From the NCBI GenBank assembly GCA_030740335.1, contig JASLXL010000065.1, positions 1-5,152 on the forward strand: a DNA stretch of 5,152 nt, written 5' to 3'. A program made the translations under genes and the position numbers. Positions 1 through 5,148 of the stretch are shown here, one piece after another (the first letter of the stretch is position 1; the number at the start of each line of letters is the position of its first letter). The DNA comes from SAR202 cluster bacterium. Its GTDB lineage: Bacteria; Chloroflexota; Dehalococcoidia; SAR202; CAJWER01. The notes below the pieces were generated by a model. That model ran no database searches and had not been told where the DNA came from. It worked only from the letters and a program-made list of their open reading frames with translations.

Positions 1-494
1 ACCATCCCCAGAACCACCTGCTGGGGACCGAGGCCAACGGCGTCAAATTCGGCTACGGCATCGGCCTGGCCAAGATGCGGCTTGACGGTTTCGTATCCAT
101 CGACGGTTACGAACCCGGCGGTACCCTGACCACCAAGCCGCTGGTCTTCGAAGGCGACCGTGTCACCGTCAACGCCCGCGCCCCGGAGAAGGCCCACAGA
201 GACGTGCGCAACACACCCACACCTTACGGCACCCTGAAGGTAGAGCTTTTGAGCGATAAGGAAGACGTCTTCGCCGGCTATTCGGTCGACGACTGCGACC
301 CCTTCGTCGGCGACAACCTACGCCACACAGTCACCTGGAACGGCAACGGCGACCTGGGTCGCCTATCGGGCCGACCAGTCCGCGCTCGCTTCCACCTCCG
401 AAACGCTGCCCTCTACTCGTTCCACTTCCGCGGCGAAAACGAGCCACGAGGCATGGCCAACCCCGGCGAGCCCGGCAGCCGCGGCTGGCCCTAG
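1..494 (+). CDS. Glycoside hydrolase-like protein, C-terminal part (5' end outside window)
   Basis: The reading frame is open from base 3 to the TAG at 492-494, giving 163 visible codons. The gene starts upstream of the window; the first internal ATG (base 75) is not the real start, because residues 1-24 before it are clearly coding (HPQNHLLGTEANG, then FGYGIGLAKMRLDGFVS). From memory, the pattern 'G-IGLAK-RLDGFVSIDG', then 'GGTLTTKPLVFEGDRVTVNA' at 39-58, 'YSVDDCDPFVGDN-RHTVTW' at 93-112 and 'GRPVRARFHLRNAALYSFHFRG' at 123-144 is typical of the C-terminal beta-sandwich tail of proteins annotated as GH32-like or five-bladed-propeller hydrolases in Planctomycetota and Chloroflexota. The catalytic part is not in the window, so substrate and activity cannot be read. 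Residues 145-163 are a Gly/Pro-rich tail past the conserved end. Hand-counted GC is high (40/60 for bases 121-180). Family-level call only. Confidence 0.8.
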   Translation, partial: HPQNHLLGTEANGVKFGYGIGLAKMRLDGFVSIDGYEPGGTLTTKPLVFEGDRVTVNARAPEKAHRDVRNTPTPYGTLKVELLSDKEDVFAGYSVDDCDPFVGDNLRHTVTWNGNGDLGRLSGRPVRARFHLRNAALYSFHFRGENEPRGMANPGEPGSRGWP

Positions 495-500
495 CTAGTA

Positions 501-594
501 CCAGCCCCGCCTAAGCCCCTTCCCCCTCCATGACCCTGCCTCTGGGGCAGTATAGGCTAGGGGGCAAGGACGTAGGGGGCTCAGGCGAGGCTGG
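501..594. repeat. Palindromic repeat copy A, 94-nt imperfect inverted repeat
   Basis: The outer arms are 501-519 (CCAGCCCCGCCTAAGCCCC) and 576-594, whose reverse complement matches at 17 of 19 positions; both differences are transitions. Middle arms follow (TT-CCCCCT at 520-527 against the complement of 560-568), and an inner hairpin CTGCC/GGCAG lies at 536-540 and 546-550. The core 529-554, read on the minus strand, is TATACTGCCC followed by CAGAGGCAGGGTCATG; it recurs at 2049-2075 and 2918-2944. The element begins six bases after the stop of the upstream gene and lies between two converging gene ends, so it could fold in either transcript and act as a 3'-end structure. No T-tract follows. 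A terminator role is inference. Confidence 0.8.
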
Positions 595-872
595 CAACCG
601 CGGCGGGACGACCTAGTGATCCCTCTGACGGCAAGGGTGCGTCAGGGTGATGGGTTCCGGAAGGCCCACCACCATTGTGGACACCGCGACCCCGTTTACT
701 ATTGACGTCTTGGCGTTATTGGAACGCCCGGAAAGCACTACCTACTAGCCAAGCTTGGCCAGCCGGGTCTCACATCGAGTGATTTGCTTCTCCCAATCGC
801 CACCCCAGCCCTGCGCCAGCCACGGAGTGTCCTAGGAGGACACCACCCACTCACCAATCCGGGGCGTCGCTC
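595..872. other. Non-coding spacer between converging genes, with small hairpins
   Basis: No convincing gene is visible. Three short perfect inverted repeats are present: CTGACG at 625-630 with CGTCAG at 640-645; GGCGTT at 712-717 with AACGCC at 723-728; and GTGTCC at 827-832 with GGACAC at 838-843. The last lies 30-46 nt past the stop of the minus-strand gene and could protect or shape its mRNA 3' end, although no T-run follows. On the minus strand a 28-codon frame between two stops (831 to 748) reads like protein (TPWLAQGWGGDWEKQ) but has no start and no family I recognise; it may be a relic or chance. Confidence 0.5.
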
Positions 873-1865
873 TCACTCGCGATTCACCGATTGTAGGATT
901 CCTCGCATGTGACCCACACAGTAGGCTATATACTCCCTACCAGCCGGACCATCCGTCGACAGCCGCATAATGTGGTCGTAGTCGATCACGCCTTCGTACC
1001 CTGTGTCCTGGAGGGCCTTTGCGACCCGATACATGCTCAGGTCCCCCTCGTCGGGCATCACCTCTTCGTAGCCTTTCCCGTTCGGAATAGTCCCCCGCAC
1101 GTTTCGGAAGTGCACGTGGAAGAGCTTGCCCTGCACGCCGAAACGCCTGATGCCCTCAAAGATGTCCTCGCCGGACTCGTACCTCGTGCCCACGCAGAAT
1201 GTCATCCCGCTGTTGGACGACGGGACCTCCGAAAACAACCGCTCGAAGGAGGCGAAGTCGTACAGAACCTGAGGAACCCCGTCGACGCTCGGCACTGGCG
1301 GATCGTTGCCGTGCATCGCGATTTTGACCCCAGCTTTTTCTGCCACTGGCACAACGTTCCGGTATATGTCCAGCGTCCTCTCCCACAGTTCTCCGCGCGT
1401 GGGTGCTCCAGGCGTCTGAGGCTGGTTTAGGACTCCAGCGAGTTCCACCTTGAGGTGGCGATAGCCGCCCCTGCCCTTCACGTACGAGTGGGTCTCGCCG
1501 CGTGACCCGGCTAGTTGCGACGCCTGGAAGGCCTGGATACCCATCAGGGGGATGTCCAGATCGCCACACAGATCCGCATTGACCTGCCCGTTTTCGATTT
1601 CCCGCTCCGAGCCCGGCCTGCCGAGGAACGTTTTCTCGTAGTGGCGGTTCAGACTGTTGGCGCGCTCGATTTTCAGACCAACATCGTCGAGCCTAGTCAC
1701 CACCTCTTCCAATGCTTCGCGGGTGGCCCGGCCCCCAGACTCCTCGTAGTCTCGTACCATGTCCAGCGTGATATCGACGTAGTCAACACCGATCTGCTTG
1801 AGGAACCGGAGGTCGTCGGGACGTTCGATCCAATCGGGGCTTATTCGTGTACCGATCTTCATCAT
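873..1865 (-). CDS. Mannonate dehydratase-family protein (UxuA-like TIM barrel)
   Basis: This 330-residue protein fits a cytoplasmic TIM barrel of the xylose-isomerase-like/UxuA type; canonical UxuA is about 350-395 residues. UxuA removes water from D-mannonate to give 2-keto-3-deoxygluconate in hexuronate breakdown, using a divalent metal. All four expected ligands are present: His185 (MHGNDPP, 184-190), Cys224 (FCVGT), His252 (HVHFRNV) and Asp297 (DYDH). Their spacing closely follows the known UxuA site as I recall it; His298 and Tyr312 sit where the catalytic His and Tyr are expected. The odd point is HGNDPP where UxuA has HPDDPP, and DHIMR where it has DHGR, so the substrate may differ. 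The start is MM; AGGAGAG at 1876-1870 lies 4 nt before the ATG at 1865, and the ATG at 1862 is also possible. It diverges from the PPOX-fold gene. Family call firm, exact substrate not. Confidence 0.85.
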   Translation of the reverse strand: MMKIGTRISPDWIERPDDLRFLKQIGVDYVDITLDMVRDYEESGGRATREALEEVVTRLDDVGLKIERANSLNRHYEKTFLGRPGSEREIENGQVNADLCGDLDIPLMGIQAFQASQLAGSRGETHSYVKGRGGYRHLKVELAGVLNQPQTPGAPTRGELWERTLDIYRNVVPVAEKAGVKIAMHGNDPPVPSVDGVPQVLYDFASFERLFSEVPSSNSGMTFCVGTRYESGEDIFEGIRRFGVQGKLFHVHFRNVRGTIPNGKGYEEVMPDEGDLSMYRVAKALQDTGYEGVIDYDHIMRLSTDGPAGREYIAYCVGHMRGILQSVNRE

Positions 1866-1869
1866 CTGG

Positions 1870-1876
1870 CTCTCCT
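1870..1876 (-). promoter_or_regulatory. Ribosome binding site of the mannonate dehydratase-like gene
   Basis: AGGAGAG on the minus strand. The GGAG core is six bases before the ATG at 1865 and nine before the second in-frame ATG at 1862. Both spacings work, so the first two Met codons cannot be separated by this site. Confidence 0.75.
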
Positions 1877-1933
1877 AGTGCCTGTTTTGGCCTGTATCGT
1901 CCAATCCCAGAGAATACCTCTCCGTACTATGGT

Positions 1934-1970
1934 ATAGGGGTTGCTGGTGTTAGGGCATCACAACCCGTAT
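1934..1970. promoter_or_regulatory. Dyad in divergent intergenic region, possible operator
   Basis: ATAGGGGTTG at 1934-1943 and CAACCCGTAT at 1961-1970 are inverted copies with 9 of 10 positions matching and a 17-base spacer. It lies about 70-105 bp upstream of the minus-strand mannonate-dehydratase-like start, where a promoter or operator would be expected. No clear -35/-10 pair could be assigned. The function is inference. Confidence 0.3.
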
Positions 1971-1988
1971 TGGCCAGTCCCTGATAGT

Positions 1989-2014
1989 TCGTGACCAAGA
2001 TTCGTGGGTCACGA
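1989..2014. promoter_or_regulatory. Perfect 8-bp inverted repeat, possible operator or hairpin
   Basis: TCGTGACC at 1989-1996 and GGTCACGA at 2007-2014 are perfect inverted copies with a 10-base spacer. The spacer itself ends in another TCGTG (2002-2006), so three half-sites of the same type are clustered. The position midway between two divergent genes fits a regulator binding both promoters. An RNA hairpin is the alternative. No regulator gene is in the window. Confidence 0.4.
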
Positions 2015-2032
2015 CGGCAACACCCCCTCCTC

Positions 2033-2086
2033 TCCTTGCCCCCTAGGCGATACTGCCCCCAGAGGCAGGGTTATGCTGGGTGCAAG
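2033..2086 (+). repeat. Palindromic repeat copy B
   Basis: The core at 2049-2075 (GATACTGCCC, then CCAGAGGCAGGGTTATG) matches copy C at 24 of 27 positions. The left flank TCCTTGCCCCCTAG at 2033-2046 is shared with copy A (minus strand) but not with C. Inner hairpin: CTGCC 2053-2057 with GGCAG 2064-2068. Weaker outer arms: CTTGC 2035-2039 with GCAAG 2082-2086. Unlike the other copies it lies upstream of a gene, in the PPOX leader, and its right outer arm overlaps the next hairpin (2075-2100), so the two pairings would compete. Confidence 0.75.
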
Positions 2087-2100
2087 TTGAAGCATCCAGC
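2075..2100 (+). promoter_or_regulatory. Leader hairpin directly before a ribosome binding site
   Basis: GCTGGGTGC at 2075-2083 pairs with GCATCCAGC at 2092-2100: nine pairs, one of them G-U, with the eight-base loop AAGTTGAA. The stem ends at the base before GGAGGTGAT, so folding or refolding could change access to that ribosome binding site. I do not recognise a known riboswitch class. Confidence 0.5.
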
Positions 2101-2111
2101 GGAGGTGATTG

Positions 2112-2204
2112 ATGACAAAGACAGTGTGTTCGCAGGTCGATCCGTTCTATTTTCATTATCCGGCGGGTGCCACCATTTTTGATCGGAGGCTTCGCAGTGG
2201 TTAG
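2112..2204 (+). CDS. Candidate 30-residue leader peptide ORF upstream of PPOX gene
   Basis: The ATG at 2112 follows GGAGGTGAT (2101-2109), a nine-base match to the usual 16S rRNA 3' end, with six bases between GGAGG and ATG. The ORF runs to TAG at 2202-2204. The peptide begins MTKTVCSQVDPFYFHYPAG and ends RRLRSG; it has an aromatic cluster (FYFHY) and no membrane segment or known domain. The PPOX start GTG at 2197 and its own GGAGG (2185-2189) lie inside this ORF, so the ribosome would stop five bases past that start, a geometry suited to translational coupling or reinitiation. It could be a regulatory leader, a small protein or chance. Only the signals, not homology, support it. Confidence 0.45.
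   Translation: MTKTVCSQVDPFYFHYPAGATIFDRRLRSG
2185..2189 (+). promoter_or_regulatory. Ribosome binding site fixing the PPOX start at 2197
   Basis: GGAGG lies seven bases before the GTG at 2197. The upstream in-frame GTG at 2167 has no such site and would add ten residues (after Met: PPFLIGGFA) that do not resemble the family N-terminus, so 2197 is chosen. Confidence 0.75.
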
Positions 2205-2613
2205 ACTGAGCCAAAACGATATCGAAGAGTTGCTTCGTCGTCCCATAATCTCCGTCGTCTCGACCATCCGCCCCGACGGCACCCCACACATCACGCCTGT
2301 ATGGCATCTGGTCGACGACGGGGACGTGGTCATCGCTATCGAAGACTCGTCGGTAAAGGCCCGAAACGTCCGCGCCAATCCTAAAGCTGCTCTCTGTGTC
2401 GTGACGGACCAGACGCCCCAGAGATGGGGTCTGTTCAGCGGCAATGCCAGGCTATCGACCGAAGGTGTGGACGAATTCGTCCGGGATATCTCAGTCCACT
2501 ACATGGGCGAGGAAGAAGGGGCACGTTACGCCGAACAGGCCGTGAGGGACATCGACTTTGTCCTTCCGCGCATCACTCCGACGAGAACGTCGGGTTCAGA
2601 CGGGGAAGAATAG
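2197..2613 (+). CDS. PPOX-class (pyridoxamine 5'-phosphate oxidase-fold) FMN/F420-dependent protein
   Basis: From GTG at 2197 the protein has 138 residues, the normal length for small single-domain split-beta-barrel flavin/F420 oxidoreductases (Putative_PNPOx type). Typical elements in order: N-terminal helix LSQNDIEELLRRP (4-16); first strands ISVVSTIRPDGTPHITPVW (18-36); DGDVVIAIEDSSVKARNVRANP (41-62), where the S-x-K-x-RN-x-x-x-NP stretch is the expected cofactor-phosphate region; ALCVVTDQ (65-72); a helix around 90-115; and the closing strand RITPTR (125-130). Members act as cytoplasmic dimers and reduce or oxidise varied substrates with FMN or F420, or bind heme; the sequence does not show which. 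A true vitamin B6 oxidase (PdxH, about 200 residues) is unlikely. The gene overlaps the leader ORF and is followed 23 bp later by a surface-protein remnant. Confidence 0.85.
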   Translation: MVRLSQNDIEELLRRPIISVVSTIRPDGTPHITPVWHLVDDGDVVIAIEDSSVKARNVRANPKAALCVVTDQTPQRWGLFSGNARLSTEGVDEFVRDISVHYMGEEEGARYAEQAVRDIDFVLPRITPTRTSGSDGEE

Positions 2614-2636
2614 TCAACCGCCTTTTTGATACGTGA

Positions 2637-2909
2637 CAGGCTTGGTCGAGAACAGCACTTCATGCCGGCAACATTGCTATCGTCACAATCAACGTCGTGG
2701 CGGGAACCCCGCCGACTCCTGTACCAGCATCTGTACCGGCGGCTCCCCCAACACCCGTTCCGAACTTAGAGGGTACCCCGACACCCACGCCAGTACCTGT
2801 ACCTACTACGTCTGCCTGGGGCCTGGCGACACTTGCCGCGGCACTGCTAGTGATGACGGCCATCCTGCTCCGACGGATCTCAGGCCACAGACCCGCCACT
2901 AGACCGTAG
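2637..2909 (+). pseudogene. Orphan C-terminal tail of a surface protein (Pro/Thr linker plus IPTL-CTERM-like anchor)
   Basis: The frame is open from just after the TGA at 2634-2636 to the TAG at 2907-2909, 90 codons. It begins with AGNIAIVTINVVAG, which looks like the last strand of an Ig-like/cadherin-type domain, followed by a Pro/Thr-rich linker (TPPTPVPASVPAAPPTPVP, later TPTPTPVPVP). It ends with VPTTSAWG, the hydrophobic run LATLAAALLVMTAILL and a basic tail RRISGHR. This order matches C-terminal sorting/anchor signals of the IPTL-x-x-WG type: motif, membrane helix, Arg cluster. There is no ATG and no ribosome binding site before the only early start (GTG at 2697), and no N-terminal signal or functional domain, so it is best read as the 3' remnant of a larger gene. 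A tiny membrane protein from GTG 2697 (70 residues) is the alternative. Confidence 0.6.
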
Positions 2910-2961
2910 CCCTCGGCTATACTGCCCACAGAGGCAGGGTCATGTGGAAGGGGCTAGGGCT
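2908..2961 (+). repeat. Palindromic repeat copy C
   Basis: The core at 2918-2944 (TATACTGCCC, A, then CAGAGGCAGGGTCATG) is identical to copy A except for one added A. Inner hairpin: CTGCC 2922-2926 with GGCAG 2933-2937. Outer arms: AGCCCT 2908-2913 with AGGGCT 2956-2961. The segment GGAAGGGGCT at 2946-2955 is also shared with copy A. The left arm overlaps the stop codon of the surface-protein remnant. Like A, it sits between converging gene ends. The rest of the gap to 3027 shows nothing further. Confidence 0.75.
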
Positions 2962-3027
2962 GCAGCTCTCGATACTCAAGTTATTGTGTATGGGGGAGGT
3001 CGTATCGTTGGAACCGGCTCAAAAAGC

Positions 3028-5148
3028 CTAGTCCTCCATAAATACCACGGCGCTTAGTGGAGGCACACCAAAGGTACCATCTGTCTTTACGGGATCCGGG
3101 TTTTCCGGTGTTGCCAGGGTCATTGTGTTTAGGGAATCTCCTATCGTGACATGGATCTGCACATACTCATCTTGATCATCGTTTGCTACCACAACCGCTC
3201 GTTTGCCCGAAGAGTGATTGAGGAACACGGAGTAGTTTTTCAACGGCTGTTTCCCGGATGTGACCGTGGCCCCATTTGGACCTAAGAATTCGACTTCCCA
3301 CAAGTAAGCGCTGTGCCGCTTTCGCAAGGCATCGACTCGCTTACCATACGCTAACGTTTTTGGAAATTCATCCAAACGACCCTTAAAGTTTCGAGGTTCG
3401 TAGCTGATGATGTATCTATAGAGCAGGGCGATATTGATTGAGTTCCGGTCGTCGTAACCGCATACCGCCATCATCATTCCCGCATCAGGGTCGATGTATC
3501 TATGGAGAGGCACGTGACCTCTACCAACGCGGAGGTAGGAGATGCTGTAATGCCTGAACTGGAGATCATATAGATCCTCCCCAGCAAACAGAAAGTCTGG
3601 GTTTTGTTTGGAGGCCGTTTGATGAAATCCTTCGGCCAGTAGTGCATCTCCGGAGAACATGTTGGAGGGAACACGGTGGTCATGGTCATGGGCGAAGCAG
3701 TAACGGTAATTTTCGCCGTGGTGATGACACTCGTCATAGAGTAAACCGTCAGCGCCCAAAGCGAGGCTCTTTCTGAATTCTGATGAAGCCGTTGTACGAT
3801 ATCTTGGAGAACTCATGCACATGGGTACTATCCGGCGGGTGTCAATTTCTGCCAGCGATGTCGGTGTCTGGTAACCAAATCCGGCCACCGTGTAGTAATC
3901 TCCATACGGATCTTTGGCTGCATGGGACACATATTCTCTCCGGAACTGCTCGTGGGCCATGTCGGCCCAGGTGTACTTGTTGAACAGGATAACCCGAACC
4001 CCCATATCCTGAATGGCGGATATGGCATCTCGGAGATCCTCTCTTGTTCCAAGTCTAGGCTCGATATCATGAGACGGGTTGCCTCTATCTTGTCCCCCAA
4101 TGGTCCAACCTGTCAGTTGAATGGCCGTTACGCCATGTTTTGCGCAGTCTTCCCCGTACTTGATTAGGTCCTTGTACTGACACAATAGGTCGTCGACAGG
4201 CGAGTTAATATGAATCTGTTGCCAGGAATGCACTTGCTTGGCCCAATCCGGAGTTGGAGGCGGAATGAACCATTTCTTACGCCACTTTTTGTAGTGATCA
4301 GCTCCATCGGGCCAGGTTCCAACATAGGGTTGGAGAACTATAGGATGAAGCACTCCCAATTCCCCAGGTTGAAGGAATGGGAAATGTGTGGTGTAGAACT
4401 CGATTCGAACGACCTGTCCTCCTATCTCTTCTGTACGGGGTACAGTGCCTGAGCGCCACTCCTCAGACTGCTCGTATCCAGGTTTCAGTTCCCAGGTGAA
4501 CATTACAAGCTGCTCGGCGCTGGTGTCATGGTACCCGGCGTAAAGCCCCTCCTCACTGGAACCTGTCAGGGCAAAGGGTGAAGTTGGGGTAGGGACTGTT
4601 TGTATTGGGTTGTTGGTAGCGAAATACCCATGGCCGGTTGGGAAATTTGGACGTAACGATTTCACTTCCATATCGCCGTGTACAACTAGGTTCATCCGAT
4701 TGAGTTCAGAAGACATCGGAGGCATAGAAAAATCACCTATGTATGGCCAACTTACCGCCTCAATAACATAGGCACTTAAGTTCTCCAGTTCAGCTTTAAA
4801 CGACAGCCCGTCGTCACTAATTGATATGCGTCCGGTAAAGGTAATCGGCAAGATTCCGCCGTGTTCGCTCTGGCAATCAGTCCACGTCAAGGTCACTCCC
4901 TGGCCATCTGAATCCACATGATAATCAGATAGCGTTTGGTTCTCGCCTAGCACCTGGTTGTTTTTGCGATCTGGTAATGGCACTAGCATCTTGAAAGAAA
5001 GGCCAAGTGTGCTTCGTGCTTGAATGTTCCAGCCAGTTTTCGTATTTGTTAATCTAAGCAGTGCCCCGGTCTCTTTTGAAAAGACCGCCTCAAAAGTCTT
5101 ACTTTCAAGATGAATGTTTTCACACTCAGCAATCAAGGGGAGGTTCAT
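3028..5148 (-). CDS. DUF6259-type glycoside hydrolase-like protein
   Basis: The protein has 706 residues from ATG at 5148 to TAG at 3030-3028. Residues about 10-280 look like an N-terminal beta-sandwich (LESKTFEAVFSKETGALLRL, then GLSFKAELEN, YAGYHD). Residues about 300-620 look like a TIM barrel: DWAKQVHSWQQIHIN, HGVTAIQLTGWTIGGQDRGNP, MGVRVILFNKYTWAD, then LGADGLLYDECHHHG (464-478) and FLFAGEDLYD (519-528). The last ~85 residues form a small beta domain. This resembles DUF6259/alpha-galactosidase-like hydrolases. Asp472 and Glu524 or Asp525 are plausible catalytic acids by strand position, which is inference. There is no signal peptide, suggesting a cytoplasmic enzyme acting on imported glycans or glycosides. 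The frame stays open to the window edge (Lys before the Met) and no ribosome binding site can be seen, so the start is not proven. GC is lower than in neighbours (27/60 and 29/60 in two sampled stretches). Confidence 0.75.
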   Translation of the reverse strand: MNLPLIAECENIHLESKTFEAVFSKETGALLRLTNTKTGWNIQARSTLGLSFKMLVPLPDRKNNQVLGENQTLSDYHVDSDGQGVTLTWTDCQSEHGGILPITFTGRISISDDGLSFKAELENLSAYVIEAVSWPYIGDFSMPPMSSELNRMNLVVHGDMEVKSLRPNFPTGHGYFATNNPIQTVPTPTSPFALTGSSEEGLYAGYHDTSAEQLVMFTWELKPGYEQSEEWRSGTVPRTEEIGGQVVRIEFYTTHFPFLQPGELGVLHPIVLQPYVGTWPDGADHYKKWRKKWFIPPPTPDWAKQVHSWQQIHINSPVDDLLCQYKDLIKYGEDCAKHGVTAIQLTGWTIGGQDRGNPSHDIEPRLGTREDLRDAISAIQDMGVRVILFNKYTWADMAHEQFRREYVSHAAKDPYGDYYTVAGFGYQTPTSLAEIDTRRIVPMCMSSPRYRTTASSEFRKSLALGADGLLYDECHHHGENYRYCFAHDHDHRVPSNMFSGDALLAEGFHQTASKQNPDFLFAGEDLYDLQFRHYSISYLRVGRGHVPLHRYIDPDAGMMMAVCGYDDRNSINIALLYRYIISYEPRNFKGRLDEFPKTLAYGKRVDALRKRHSAYLWEVEFLGPNGATVTSGKQPLKNYSVFLNHSSGKRAVVVANDDQDEYVQIHVTIGDSLNTMTLATPENPDPVKTDGTFGVPPLSAVVFMED

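Noticed and set aside
909..1937. Long plus-strand open frames opposite the dehydratase gene (909-1430 and 1515-1937)
   Set aside because: They are antisense to a well-supported gene with family motifs; their translations show no domain logic and reflect GC-rich codon structure on the other strand.
2045..2075. TATACT/GATACT in the repeat core as a promoter -10 box
   Set aside because: In copies A and C it would drive transcription into the 3' ends of converging genes, and no consistent -35 lies 16-18 bases upstream.
2167..2196. Upstream GTG at 2167 as the PPOX start
   Set aside because: It has no ribosome binding site and adds residues unlike the family; GTG at 2197 has GGAGG seven bases upstream.
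2660..2929. Minus-strand Gly/Val/Ala-rich frame over the surface-protein remnant
   Set aside because: Its repetitive composition is the antisense image of the Pro/Thr linker; the plus strand gives a sensible linker plus anchor.
501..2961. The three repeats as a CRISPR array
   Set aside because: Spacing is about 1.5 kb and 0.9 kb with genes between, orientation is mixed, and there is no spacer periodicity or cas gene.
3016..3028. GGCT-CAAAA-AGCC hairpin after the DUF6259-type gene as a terminator
   Set aside because: The stem has only four pairs, touches the stop codon, and its T-run is in the loop rather than after the stem.
3474..4452. Short open frames on both strands inside the DUF6259-type gene
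   Set aside because: They are out of frame with a 706-residue gene that shows continuous fold-level motifs.
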